Notes under the pieces: model-generated
Told to the model about the DNA's origin: nothing
Databases searched by the model: none
The model's input: the letters and a program-made list of their open reading frames with translations, nothing else
Program-made: the position numbers and the translations under genes
Source of the DNA: Pseudomonadota bacterium
Lineage (GTDB): Bacteria; Myxococcota_A; UBA796; SXON01
Direction of reading: 5' to 3'
Assembly: GCA_005778355.1 (NCBI GenBank)
Contig: SXON01000049.1
Span: forward strand, 1-48,056
DNA length: 48,056 nucleotides
Part shown: positions 35,299 through 43,835 of the stretch, piece by piece
Position numbering within the stretch: the stretch's first letter is position 1
Layout of the letters: every line of letters begins with the position of its first letter

Positions 35299-36843
35299 TC
35301 AGTTGGGGTCGGGTTGGGTCATCGTCAGCACCACGTTCGCCGGTGCAGCGGTGCTGTCCGACCACTCGCCGCCCGGCCAGAGCACGCGCACACTGGCCTC
35401 GTCCGCATCGCCGAGGCCCACGTGCACCCGGCGAGCGCCCTGCATCGGGCCCGTCAAGGCCACGAGCTCGCGGATGATCGTCGCCGAGGGGGTGACAATC
35501 TCCACCCGAGCGCCGATCGCGCTGGTGTTGGGCGCCTTGCCCACGAGGTCGACCGCGAGCCAGTTGTTCTCGCTGGTCTCGCGCCGGTACACGTGGGGCG
35601 GCTCGTCGTAGCCGGTCACCACCACCTCGACAGTGCCGTCGCCGTCGAGGTCGGCGGCCCGAAGGCCTGCGTGGTGGTGTCGCGAGGCAAGGCCCAACGC
35701 CTCGCCTCGCTCCTCGAATCCGTCGCCCTCGCGCAAGAAGGCCAGGTCGGGCCAGATCTCCGGGTCGCCTGGCGCGATCTCCGTGTGAGGCCCTGAGGCC
35801 TGGAGGAGATCGTCGTCCCCATCGTTATCGAGGTCGACGGCCTCGATCGCCCAGCCGATGGTGCTGGTGCCCTCCACGGCCGGTTCACGAGGGTAGATGC
35901 CGAGGGCCGCCGAGGCCTCGGCGTAGATCCCGTCGCCGGTCGACACGAGGCAGAGGGGATCGCCCACGTCGGTGAGACAATAGTCGAGCTGCCCGTCGTC
36001 CCCGAGCTCGAGCGCGGTGATGCCCATGCCCGACAGGGCGTGCATGGCGCCGATCGCGGCGGCATCGTCCTCGAAGCTCCCTCTGTCGTTGCGCCAGAAC
36101 TGGATCTGGGCGGCGCGGTCGGGCGGCGCGAGGATGTCGAGATCGCCGTCGGCGTCGCGGTCGGTCAGGCGGAGGACGAAGAGGGTCGCCGGCGCGAGCA
36201 TCTCGGCCGCCGTCCACGCGCGGCTGGCTGGGAACGGCGATTCGAGCCACAGGAAGGGGGCGCCCGTCCCCGCCTCGGCGTCGGGGTAGCCGTAGCCGGG
36301 GAGCGCGAGATCGACGTCACCGTCGCCGTCGAGGTCGCCCGCCGCGAATGAGAAGCGTAGGGCCGGCGGGAAGCCCTCGTCGACCCACGCCACCTCCGCC
36401 GCGTCGAAGCGACCCTCGCCGAGACCGCGCCACATGACGACGCTCGCCGGCCCGAGCCCTGCCACGTCGACGATCGCGTCGCCATCAAGGTCGGCGGCGA
36501 TCAACGCCAGTGGCGAGGTGGGCAAGCTCCCCGCCTCCGGGCAGGGCGGCAAGGGCTCACCCTCCTCGAAGCGATCGCCCAGGTTGAGGTAGAGCGAAGG
36601 ACTCGTCCCGAAGTTGCCGGCGAGCAGGTCGGGATCGCCGTCGCCGTCGAGGTCGTCGAGCACCAGGGGTGCGAGACCGGCCCCGTTGTAGCCGTAGGCC
36701 TCGCCGGGCGAGCCGAGGTCGATGTCGCCGACTCCGATGTCCTCGGCCACGTCGACGTACGAGGCCGGCGGACTGGTGAGCGCGGTGTCTCCCGTCGACG
36801 CGGTGTCGCCGATAGCGCCACACCCGCCGAGGAGCGCGATCAC
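35299..36843 (-). CDS. CRTAC1-type FG-GAP/ASPIC-UnbV lipoprotein
   Basis: A 514-aa protein from GTG 36843, overlapping the preceding gene by 4 nt. The leader is very short (MIALLGGC). FG-GAP calcium loops recur: DDLDGDGDPDL, DLDGDAIVDV, DLDGDGDVDL, DRDADGDLDI and DLDNDGDDDL. The C-terminal ASPIC/UnbV domain is marked by NNWLAVDLVGKAPNTSAIGA, then RRVHVGLGDADEASVRVLWP. It is about 30% similar by eye to the next gene upstream, so they are tandem paralogues. Likely exported and surface-anchored. Confidence 0.88.
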   Translation of the reverse strand: MIALLGGCGAIGDTASTGDTALTSPPASYVDVAEDIGVGDIDLGSPGEAYGYNGAGLAPLVLDDLDGDGDPDLLAGNFGTSPSLYLNLGDRFEEGEPLPPCPEAGSLPTSPLALIAADLDGDAIVDVAGLGPASVVMWRGLGEGRFDAAEVAWVDEGFPPALRFSFAAGDLDGDGDVDLALPGYGYPDAEAGTGAPFLWLESPFPASRAWTAAEMLAPATLFVLRLTDRDADGDLDILAPPDRAAQIQFWRNDRGSFEDDAAAIGAMHALSGMGITALELGDDGQLDYCLTDVGDPLCLVSTGDGIYAEASAALGIYPREPAVEGTSTIGWAIEAVDLDNDGDDDLLQASGPHTEIAPGDPEIWPDLAFLREGDGFEERGEALGLASRHHHAGLRAADLDGDGTVEVVVTGYDEPPHVYRRETSENNWLAVDLVGKAPNTSAIGARVEIVTPSATIIRELVALTGPMQGARRVHVGLGDADEASVRVLWPGGEWSDSTAAPANVVLTMTQPDPN

Positions 36844-38480
36844 CCGCCCGCCCCGGGGTGGGTGATGGTGACGAGCCGACGCGAGGGCACGGAGGTGTAC
36901 TCCGCCTTCTCGCCGTCGGGCCAGGTGACAGCAATGTCGACCGTGTCGACGTCGCCGAGGCCCACGTGCACGCGCGCGGGGGCCTGTCCCGGGCCGGCCA
37001 GCGCCGCCACCTCGCGGCGGTGCACCCGGTCGCCCGCCGTCACCACCACGCGGGCACCGAGGGCGCTGCGGTTCTCCGCGGGGCCGACAAGGTCGATCTG
37101 GGTCCAGCCGCCCAGGGTGCAGCGGTTCTGGTAGAGGTGGAGCGGCTCGCCCACGCCGCCCACGAGGAGCTCGAGCGCACCGTCGCCATCGAGGTCGACC
37201 GGCGAGGCGCCGTAGTGTTCGTGCACGCTGGCGACGACGTGCCCGGTACCGACGTCGAAGAAGGTGCCGTCGTCGCGACCCTCCCAGAGCACGTCGTACT
37301 GGTCGGGGAACATGTACACCTCCTCACCGTAGCGAACGGGCGCGCCGCTCGGCTGGAAGGCGTCGGGCATCCCATCGTTGTCGAAGTCGGCGAAGTGGAA
37401 GGCCCAGCCTGAGATTTCGCGGTTCTGCGTGTCGGGCGAGGCCTGGTAGAGCGTGATCGAGGCCGCGCCCTCGTAGTAGCCACCGGCGCCATCGGAGAAA
37501 AAGCAGGCCGGTGCCCGGGTATCAGTGATGCAGTAGTCGGGGAAGCCATCGCCGTTGAGATCGGCCTGGTCCATGCCCATGCCGGAGATGCGGGTGTAGA
37601 AGCCGATCAGGAAGCCGTCGTCTTCGAGCACCGCGAGGCCGTCGGCGTCGTTGCCGTCGTTACGCCAGAAGCTGGCGACGTACTGCCGGTCGCCGGGGGC
37701 GAGGATGTCGAGGTCGCCGTCGAGATCGCGGTCGGTGAAGCGCATGGCGCTCATCGCAAACTCGCCGCCCGCGCTGTCGAGGGGCACGACCTGCCAGCTC
37801 CCGCCCAGGTCGTAGGCGACCGCCACATGGCCGGGCGCGTGCTGGAAGGTGGCCTGGAGAGTGTCCTCGACGCCCGTGAGCGGGCCGAGCGCGGCGAGGC
37901 CCATGTCTATGGTACCGTCGCCGTTGACGTCGCCGAGCGAGAACTCCATGTAGAAGCTGGCGAGCTCGTGCGAGGGCTCGATGATGAGCTCGGCGGGGCC
38001 GAAGGTGCCGGACCCCAGATTGGGCCAGGTGGCCGCCCATCCAAAGCCCGTGCCCCAGAGCTCGGGGAGGCCATCGCCGTCGCGGTCGGCCAGGGCCAGG
38101 GAGAGCGGCGCGAGCGTGCCTTCCTCCGCCGGGGTGGTGTCGACCACGGGCACCGTCGACACGGGCGCGAAAACGAAGTCGCCGTCGTTGCGCTCCACCA
38201 CGGGGGAGAGCCCGAAGTCACCGAGCACGAGGTCGAAGTCGCCGTCGGCGTCGATGTCGCCCACGGCCATCGGCGAGAGGCCGGGCGCGGGGAGGCCGAA
38301 GACATCGGTGGTGTCGCCGAAGGTGAAGTCGGGCAACGCCGTGGCGCCGATGTCGACGAAACGCTCGAGGCCATCGTCACCGCCCTCGCAGGCCACCTCC
38401 TCTCCCCACTGGATGCCCTCCTGCAATGGCGCGCTGTCGCGCGCCGCCCCATCGTCGCAAGCGAGCAACCAGGCCATCAC
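36840..38480 (-). CDS. CRTAC1-type FG-GAP/ASPIC-UnbV lipoprotein
   Basis: A 546-aa protein from GTG 38480 or ATG 38477. The leader is MMAWLLAC, with no basic residue. Repeats carry calcium loops DIDADGDFDL, DRDGDGLPEL, DVNGDGTIDM, DRDLDGDLDI and DLNGDGFPDY. The ASPIC/UnbV end is GWTQIDLVGPAENRSALGAR followed by VHVGLGDVDTVDIAVTWPDG. It overlaps genes on both sides by 4 nt, forming a coupled series with the TPR protein before and its paralogue after. Confidence 0.88.
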   Translation of the reverse strand: MMAWLLACDDGAARDSAPLQEGIQWGEEVACEGGDDGLERFVDIGATALPDFTFGDTTDVFGLPAPGLSPMAVGDIDADGDFDLVLGDFGLSPVVERNDGDFVFAPVSTVPVVDTTPAEEGTLAPLSLALADRDGDGLPELWGTGFGWAATWPNLGSGTFGPAELIIEPSHELASFYMEFSLGDVNGDGTIDMGLAALGPLTGVEDTLQATFQHAPGHVAVAYDLGGSWQVVPLDSAGGEFAMSAMRFTDRDLDGDLDILAPGDRQYVASFWRNDGNDADGLAVLEDDGFLIGFYTRISGMGMDQADLNGDGFPDYCITDTRAPACFFSDGAGGYYEGAASITLYQASPDTQNREISGWAFHFADFDNDGMPDAFQPSGAPVRYGEEVYMFPDQYDVLWEGRDDGTFFDVGTGHVVASVHEHYGASPVDLDGDGALELLVGGVGEPLHLYQNRCTLGGWTQIDLVGPAENRSALGARVVVTAGDRVHRREVAALAGPGQAPARVHVGLGDVDTVDIAVTWPDGEKAEYTSVPSRRLVTITHPGAGG

Positions 38481-39646
38481 GGCAAGAAACCCCGGCCAAT
38501 GAGCATCCGCCGGACCGGGTGAGCGCCATGCAAGACGCCGAGGCGGCGCATCAGGTCGTCGATGGCCTCGCTCCGCGCCCGGCCGAGGTCGACATTGTAG
38601 GTGACGCCGCGGCCGCCGCGCTTGGGCTCGGGGTCGCTCACGTAGTGGAAACGGTGGCCGTCCCTCGTGCCAAAGGTGCCGTTGTAGCCATCGGTGTACC
38701 AGTCGCCAATCACCGCGTCGAGCGCCTCGGGACCGCCCCCGTCGCGCTCGAAGAGCACCGAGATGGGGAGCTGATCCCAGGGCACCTGCGTGCTCACCCG
38801 CACGTCGAACTCGAACTTCTTCCAGGGGATCGCGGCGGGCGCGCGCGCGAGGGCCTGGTAGTCGGCGAGGGCCACGACGTAGGGCTGGTCGCCCACCTGG
38901 CCCACCTCGCTGGTGCGCGGGTTCACGAGGTCGACCCGCACCGCCGCGTAGGGCCGTGCGCCCTCGGGGATGATGGGGACCACGTGGCCGGCGTCATTGC
39001 GCTTCATGCGGCCAGCCTCGGCGATCCAGCCCTGCGCCTCTTGCGCCTGGGCGTAGTGGTCGAACATCTCGCAGTAGGCCTCGCGGTGGGCCACGAGGAG
39101 CTCGCGGGGATCGATGTCGTTCTTGTAGAAGCGCTCGAGGTCGTCGCGGTAGGCCTGGGCGCCATCGAGGAAGGTGTTCTCGTCGCGATCTTCGCCGATG
39201 TAGAGGTCGAGTTGGCGGTTGCCCTCGTCGATGTCGCCGCGGGCAAACAAGAGGTGCGCGAGACCTTGCCGAGCGCGGGGCTGTCCAGGCGTATCGGCGA
39301 GCACCCGTCGGTAGGCGGCCTCGGCCTCGCTTGGCTGGTCGAGATCCTCGTGGGCCGCAGCCAGAGACAGGCGGAAACCGTCGCGCATCGCGCCGATCTG
39401 GTCGGACTCGCCCGGGCGAGCGGCGAGCATCTGCTCGCAACGCGACACCGCCTCGTGGATGATGGGCAAGGCGAGCTCCGCCTCCCCGAGTTGCAGGTGC
39501 ACCACGCCCAGCGCGTGGATGAGGTCGGGACGCTCGGGCGCCACCTCGAGGGCCTCCATCAAGAGCTTGCGCGCCTCGCGCGGGTCGCCCTCGGTGAACT
39601 TGCGGAGGGCGGTCTCCGCCAGCAGCTGGGGATCCTTGTCGAACAT
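38477..39646 (-). CDS. TPR-repeat protein
   Basis: A 389-aa protein from ATG 39646. A ribosome site AGGGGAG and a -10-like TAGACT (minus strand) lie upstream. Three or more TPRs cover residues ~5-150 (ALRKFTEGDPREARKLLMEA, LIHALGVVHLQLGEAELALP, AEAAYRRVLADTPGQPRARQ). The C-terminal half is a beta-rich globular domain with no family I recognise. No signal peptide, so cytoplasmic. It ends within the start of the next gene (GTGA overlap), so its expression is tied to two surface lipoproteins. Confidence 0.8.
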   Translation of the reverse strand: MFDKDPQLLAETALRKFTEGDPREARKLLMEALEVAPERPDLIHALGVVHLQLGEAELALPIIHEAVSRCEQMLAARPGESDQIGAMRDGFRLSLAAAHEDLDQPSEAEAAYRRVLADTPGQPRARQGLAHLLFARGDIDEGNRQLDLYIGEDRDENTFLDGAQAYRDDLERFYKNDIDPRELLVAHREAYCEMFDHYAQAQEAQGWIAEAGRMKRNDAGHVVPIIPEGARPYAAVRVDLVNPRTSEVGQVGDQPYVVALADYQALARAPAAIPWKKFEFDVRVSTQVPWDQLPISVLFERDGGGPEALDAVIGDWYTDGYNGTFGTRDGHRFHYVSDPEPKRGGRGVTYNVDLGRARSEAIDDLMRRLGVLHGAHPVRRMLIGRGFLP

Positions 39647-39679
39647 CGTTGCTCCCCTGGGAGTCTAGCCCAAGCCGGT

Positions 39680-41047
39680 CTAGGACACCGCGCCGGCGAG
39701 CATCCGGAGACCCGCGCCCAGGCGGCGAAGCTCGATGGGATCACGCAGAGCCGACACGCGGCGGAAAATGTAGCCGGGCCGCAGGTAGAAGCCCGCGTAG
39801 CAGGCGCGATGGGCGCGCGCGAGGGCGGGGCGATCCATGCCCGCGGGCACATAGGCGCGGCCGGAGATCGAGTAGCCGCCCACGTCCCAGCCTTCCTCGG
39901 TGTGCCCACGCGACAGCCACCGCTCGCGACCGAAGTGATCGCGGGCCAGGTGAAACTGCGCGTAGGTGGCATCGAGCTCGCAGGCCAGGCGGAGCGTGGC
40001 CTGAGCGGAGCTCGGCGTCTCCCCGGGAAGGCCCACGATGAAGGAGGCGATGGTGTCGATGCCGTGGCGCCGGGCCAGGGCAAAGGTGGCGCGAACCTGG
40101 GCGTGGTCGACCTTCTTGCCGGTGGCACGGAGCATCGCCTCGCTGCCGCTCTCCACGCCCACGAGGATGCCGTGGCAGCCGGCGCGGGACATCGCGGCGA
40201 GCAAGGTGTCGTCGACCAGATCGGCGCGCACGAGGCACGACCATGTGACGCGCGGCGACTGTCGCGACAGGCGGTCACACAGTTCGAGCGCGACCTCCCG
40301 CTGCACGCCCCAGGTGGGATCGTAGAACTCGATGTCGCGCGCCCCGTGTCGCGACACGAGATGCTCGACCTCCGCGGCGATACTCGCAGCCGTGCGGGGC
40401 GAGAAGGTGCCGGACGAGTGGAAGATCGACTGGGGACAGAAGTCGCAGGCGTAAGGACAGGAACGCGCCCCCAGCACCGGGAAGGTGGGCAAGCGTCGCC
40501 ACCGATGCGGACTGGGCCGGTAACGGCCCGGCGAAAAAAGGTGCCACGCCGGGAAAGGAAGCGAAGAAAGGTCGCTCTCCCGGCGTCCGCGGGCGGTCCC
40601 CAGGCCACCGCCGAGGCGCACGCCGTCCCCCGGGGCCAGCGTGCCGCGCACCCAGTCGCCGAGCGGCCGCTCGCTGTCGCCGTGCACCACCACCTCGGCC
40701 CCGGCGTCGAACAGCTTGCCTTCTTCCTGCGCGCCGAGCCCCACGTTGAGCACGGCCACCCGCTGTCCACGGAGCGCCCCGATCACCGCCAGCGTGGTGT
40801 CGATCGGCAACTCGCGACGGTATTCGAAGGGGTGAATCGCCACCGCGTCGAATTCCCGGGCAAGCGTCGCCACGAGCGCGGGCTCCACACCGTCGAGAGC
40901 GCAGTCCAGCACACGCACCTCGGCGCCCGCGGCCTCCGCCGACGCCGCCTGGTAGGCGGTCAGGATGGGGTGATGACTGTGCACCACCCGACGACCGGCA
41001 AGGTCGGCAGGCGGCAGCACCACGAGCAGCCGTCGAATCGTCGGCAC
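39680..41047 (-). CDS. B12-binding-type radical SAM protein
   Basis: A 455-aa protein from GTG 41047. The N-terminal ~150 residues have a cobalamin-binding-like Rossmann layout (VVLPPADLAG through VVHGDSERPLGDWV), although the DxHxxG cobalamin motif is not clear. The radical SAM cluster is CPYACDFC (Cys197, Cys201, Cys204). Later blocks include FYDPTWGVQREVALELCDRL, GILVGVESGSEAMLRATGK and IDTIASFIVGLPGET, typical of the MiaB/BchE-like class. The reaction is unknown. It precedes the TPR gene by 33 bp on the same strand and may head that operon. Confidence 0.88.
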   Translation of the reverse strand: MPTIRRLLVVLPPADLAGRRVVHSHHPILTAYQAASAEAAGAEVRVLDCALDGVEPALVATLAREFDAVAIHPFEYRRELPIDTTLAVIGALRGQRVAVLNVGLGAQEEGKLFDAGAEVVVHGDSERPLGDWVRGTLAPGDGVRLGGGLGTARGRRESDLSSLPFPAWHLFSPGRYRPSPHRWRRLPTFPVLGARSCPYACDFCPQSIFHSSGTFSPRTAASIAAEVEHLVSRHGARDIEFYDPTWGVQREVALELCDRLSRQSPRVTWSCLVRADLVDDTLLAAMSRAGCHGILVGVESGSEAMLRATGKKVDHAQVRATFALARRHGIDTIASFIVGLPGETPSSAQATLRLACELDATYAQFHLARDHFGRERWLSRGHTEEGWDVGGYSISGRAYVPAGMDRPALARAHRACYAGFYLRPGYIFRRVSALRDPIELRRLGAGLRMLAGAVS

Positions 41048-41085
41048 CTCGGCCAGTCTACCTTCCTGCGCGCGCCGCCCCCTTG

Positions 41086-41091
41086 TTAGTT
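41086..41091 (+). promoter_or_regulatory. Putative -10 box for thyX, leaderless geometry
   Basis: TTAGTT lies seven bases before ATG 41099 in a 51-bp gap between divergent genes. No ribosome-binding site is visible, so the mRNA may begin at the ATG. Confidence 0.3.
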
Positions 41092-41098
41092 CGGGCCC

Positions 41099-41986
41099 AT
41101 GGCCGAGAACGACGACAACAACCCGCAGCGCGAGGCGGAGCCCAGCCGCCGCCCCGTGGCGCCGGCGCTCGACGCGCGGCTTGGGCTCCCCGTGCAATGC
41201 CTCGATCACGGTTTTGTGCGCGCCATCGACTACTTCGGCGACGACGCGGCGATCGTGCAGGCGGCGCGGGTGTCGTACGGCAAGGGCACGCGGAAAGTGA
41301 GCGAAGATCGCCAGTTGATCCGCTACTTGATGCGTCATCGTCACACCACGCCCTTCGAGATGTGCGAGATCAAGTTCCACGTGAAACTGCCCATCTTCGT
41401 GGCGCGACAGTGGATCCGTCACCGCACCGCCAATGTCAACGAGATCAGTGGTCGGTACTCGGTTTTCACTGATGAATACTACACCCCGGCCGTCGAGAAT
41501 CTCGCCCGGCAATCGAGCGACAACAAGCAGGGTCGAGGCGCACTGCTCGAAGGCGAGGAGGCCACCGACGTGCAGAACCAGCTGTCGCGACATGCGAGCG
41601 GTTCGTACGCCCTCTACCAGTCGCTGCTCTCGGGCCCGGATCTCGCCCGCGAACTCGCGCGCATGACGCTGCCGGTGAGCTACTACACCGAGTGGTACTG
41701 GAAGATCGACCTACACAACCTGTTGCACTTTCTGGCGCTCCGGCTCGACCCGCACGCGCAGTACGAGATCCGTGTGTACGCCGAGGCGATGGCGTCCCTC
41801 GTTCGGGACTGGGTGCCGGTGGCCTGGGAGGCTTTCGAAGATTATCGTCTTGGCTCCTTTAATTTATCGCAGCAGATGGTCACCGCGGTGCGCCGGATGG
41901 TGAACGGCGAGGCGGTGGAACGCGAGAGCACCGGGCTTTCCAAGCGCGAGTGGGAAGAGCTGCGTGCCATGCTGGGGCGCGCATGA
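41099..41986 (+). CDS. thyX: Flavin-dependent thymidylate synthase ThyX
   Basis: A 295-aa protein. The ThyX signature RHRTANVNEISGRY is at residues 107-120. It makes dTMP from dUMP using methylenetetrahydrofolate, FAD and NADPH. Other blocks are SYGKGTRKVSEDRQLIRYLM, TPFEMCEIKFHVKLP and TLPVSYYTEWYWKIDLHNLL. A ~25-residue hydrophilic N-terminal extension precedes the conserved part. It is slightly longer than typical (~220-280 aa). It heads a run of seven same-strand genes ending at pgsA, with spacings of -4 to 11 bp, and its stop overlaps the next start (ATGA). Confidence 0.97.
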   Translation: MAENDDNNPQREAEPSRRPVAPALDARLGLPVQCLDHGFVRAIDYFGDDAAIVQAARVSYGKGTRKVSEDRQLIRYLMRHRHTTPFEMCEIKFHVKLPIFVARQWIRHRTANVNEISGRYSVFTDEYYTPAVENLARQSSDNKQGRGALLEGEEATDVQNQLSRHASGSYALYQSLLSGPDLARELARMTLPVSYYTEWYWKIDLHNLLHFLALRLDPHAQYEIRVYAEAMASLVRDWVPVAWEAFEDYRLGSFNLSQQMVTAVRRMVNGEAVERESTGLSKREWEELRAMLGRA

Positions 41987-42444
41987 TGATGTCTCTCTTG
42001 CTTCTCGCCACCTTGCCCGGCTGTGGCATCGAGGGTGATCGCGACAAGCCGAACCCCCCTCCGCAGCCGCCCGCTCGGCTCACGAAGGCGGTCGGCTCGT
42101 CTCGGCACCTCGAGGGCCTCGTCACCGACGCCACATTCGCCACCCGCAGCTTCTCCTTCGTGGCTGATGGCAAACGCTACGTGGCCGTGCTCACCCCCTC
42201 GGCCAATGTGTTCATCGATGGACGCGCCGCGGGGCTCGAAGCCGTGCCCAACGGGAGCGCAGCCCGCCTCGAAGCCCTGGTGCACGACGACGTCCTGATG
42301 GTGCAACGCCTCTCTGTTGGCGCCGAGGCGGCGCCTGCGGTCGCGCCGGATGCTGTCGCCGCCGAGACCGCCGCTGCGCCGACACCCACCCCACCCGCTC
42401 CGAACCCCAGCGTCGAGCCAACTACACCCGTGGAAACACCATGA
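41983..42444 (+). CDS. Putative lipoprotein, 153 aa
   Basis: From ATG 41983, overlapping thyX by 4 nt. MMMSLLLLATLPGC is a lipoprotein leader lacking basic residues. The mature N-terminus is Pro-rich, followed by a small beta-domain (SFSFVADGKRYVAVLTPSAN, FIDGRAAGLEAVPNGSAARL) and an Ala/Pro/Thr-rich C-terminal tail, probably disordered. No family recognised. Its stop overlaps the next start by 4 nt, so it is coupled. Confidence 0.7.
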   Translation: MMMSLLLLATLPGCGIEGDRDKPNPPPQPPARLTKAVGSSRHLEGLVTDATFATRSFSFVADGKRYVAVLTPSANVFIDGRAAGLEAVPNGSAARLEALVHDDVLMVQRLSVGAEAAPAVAPDAVAAETAAAPTPTPPAPNPSVEPTTPVETP

Positions 42445-42971
42445 TCGCCCTTCTCGCCCTCTTCGCTTGCCCGTCCGACGACAAGGACTCGGGTATCGAC
42501 ACCGCCGACACCGGCGCCGCCGATGCCGACACCGATGCCGACACTGACTCCGACACCGACACCGACTCGGCGATCGACACCGACACCGACTCGGGACAAG
42601 ACGCGCTCGACTTCGTGGATGGCCCCACGGGCTACCAGCTCGACTTCACCTACACCGGCACGGTGAGCTCGGGCGACATGATTCGCTGCGGGAGCTGGAC
42701 GGGCGCCGACCTCAGTGGCATGCCGGGTGAGTTCCAGAACTTCGAGGCTACGTTTCCGACAAGCGGGCTCGCAGAGATCTCGCCAGGCACCTGGTACGCG
42801 GGCTGCTACATCGACTTCGGCGGCGACGACACCGCCGGCCCCGGCGAGGAAGACATCGGCACCTACTACGGGCCCCCTGACGGCGCGCCGTACCCCATCG
42901 AGGTGTACGAGGGCAAGACGACGATCGGCGCCTACGTCGACTTCGACAGCGCCACGCCGCCGCAACAGTAG
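42441..42971 (+). CDS. Asp/Thr-repeat lipoprotein
   Basis: A 176-aa protein. The leader is MIALLALFAC. Directly after the Cys lies a low-complexity acidic stretch (~residues 16-50) of DTD/DAD/DSD units, encoded by a GACACC-type microsatellite at about 42497-42598. The C-terminal ~120 residues form a beta-rich domain with two Cys (IRCGSW, YAGCYIDFGG). Asp-Thr linkers following a lipobox are common in surface lipoproteins of Myxococcota-like bacteria and may bind calcium. Domain unknown. Coupled by a 4-nt overlap to the gene before. Confidence 0.7.
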   Translation: MIALLALFACPSDDKDSGIDTADTGAADADTDADTDSDTDTDSAIDTDTDSGQDALDFVDGPTGYQLDFTYTGTVSSGDMIRCGSWTGADLSGMPGEFQNFEATFPTSGLAEISPGTWYAGCYIDFGGDDTAGPGEEDIGTYYGPPDGAPYPIEVYEGKTTIGAYVDFDSATPPQQ

Positions 42972-42980
42972 GCCGGGCTC

Positions 42981-43826
42981 TTGTCGACCGGGCTCGCCAT
43001 CGGGCTGGCCCTGGGCACCTCGTGTGCCTGGGCCGCCGCCAACGTGTACGTACAACGCGCCTCGCTCGCCCTCGGCGGGCTCCGCGCAATGTGGTGGGGC
43101 CAGGTGGTGGGCGGCGCCATCCTCGGCACCGCCGCGCTCGCCCTGGAGGGCGTGCCCACGCTTCCCGGGTGGGGTCCGCTGGCGATGGCGGGCGCCGGCT
43201 CGGCGGCCGGCTACTACGGGATGATGCGCGCCTACGCGCTGGGACCGGTAGGGGCGATCACCCCGGTGCTGGCGAGCTGGGCGGTGCCGGCCACGCTGCT
43301 CGGCGTGCTGCTCGGCAAGACGCCGACGGCACTGCAGGCGCTGGCCGGCGCGCTGGTGGTGCTCGGGGCCGCGGGCAACGGGGCGCTGGCCCGGGGCGGC
43401 GAGTGGCGGGGGACGCGAGCCCTCGGTTTCGGCTGGGCGGCGATCGCCAGCCTGGGCTTCGGCACGATGATGGCGGGGATCGGCGAGATGGGCAACGCCG
43501 TGGGGCCGATCACGGTGGTGCCGCTCTGCTGGGCGGCCCAGTGGGTGGTGCTTTTCCCGGCGCTGGTCGCCACGCCAGGCACCTTTCGCCGCCCGCCCAC
43601 CTGGCGCGACGTGACGATCATGGCGCTGTGCGAGTCGGTGGGCTTCGTGGTGTACGCGGTGGCCACGACGATGGCACCGCCGGTGGTGGTGTCGCCGCCG
43701 GCGTCGTTGTCGAGCCCCATCACCGTGGCCTTTGCCACGCTCTTCCTCGGCGAGCGCACCGGGGCCGCCCGGTGGTTCTTCGTGGCCGTGGCGGGGCTCG
43801 GCTGCGTGCTCCTGGGGTGGAGTTAG
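42981..43826 (+). CDS. EamA/DMT-family transporter
   Basis: A 281-aa protein from TTG 42981, nine bases after the preceding stop. About ten hydrophobic helices are arranged as two EamA halves: GLALGTSCAWAAANVYVQRA begins the first and AIASLGFGTMMAGIGEMGNA the second. The ends of the halves carry the typical PVLASWAVPATLLGVLLG and PPASLSSPITVAFATLFLGE segments. Drug/metabolite exporters of this type move small molecules by proton exchange. Substrate unknown. It lies just upstream of the selenoprotein gene, nine bases apart. Confidence 0.88.
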   Translation: MSTGLAIGLALGTSCAWAAANVYVQRASLALGGLRAMWWGQVVGGAILGTAALALEGVPTLPGWGPLAMAGAGSAAGYYGMMRAYALGPVGAITPVLASWAVPATLLGVLLGKTPTALQALAGALVVLGAAGNGALARGGEWRGTRALGFGWAAIASLGFGTMMAGIGEMGNAVGPITVVPLCWAAQWVVLFPALVATPGTFRRPPTWRDVTIMALCESVGFVVYAVATTMAPPVVVSPPASLSSPITVAFATLFLGERTGAARWFFVAVAGLGCVLLGWS

Positions 43827-43835
43827 GCGCCCCCG

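Noticed and set aside
38426..41089. 887-codon plus-strand open frame
   Set aside because: It is antisense to the TPR and radical SAM genes, which have solid motifs; the plus frame has none.
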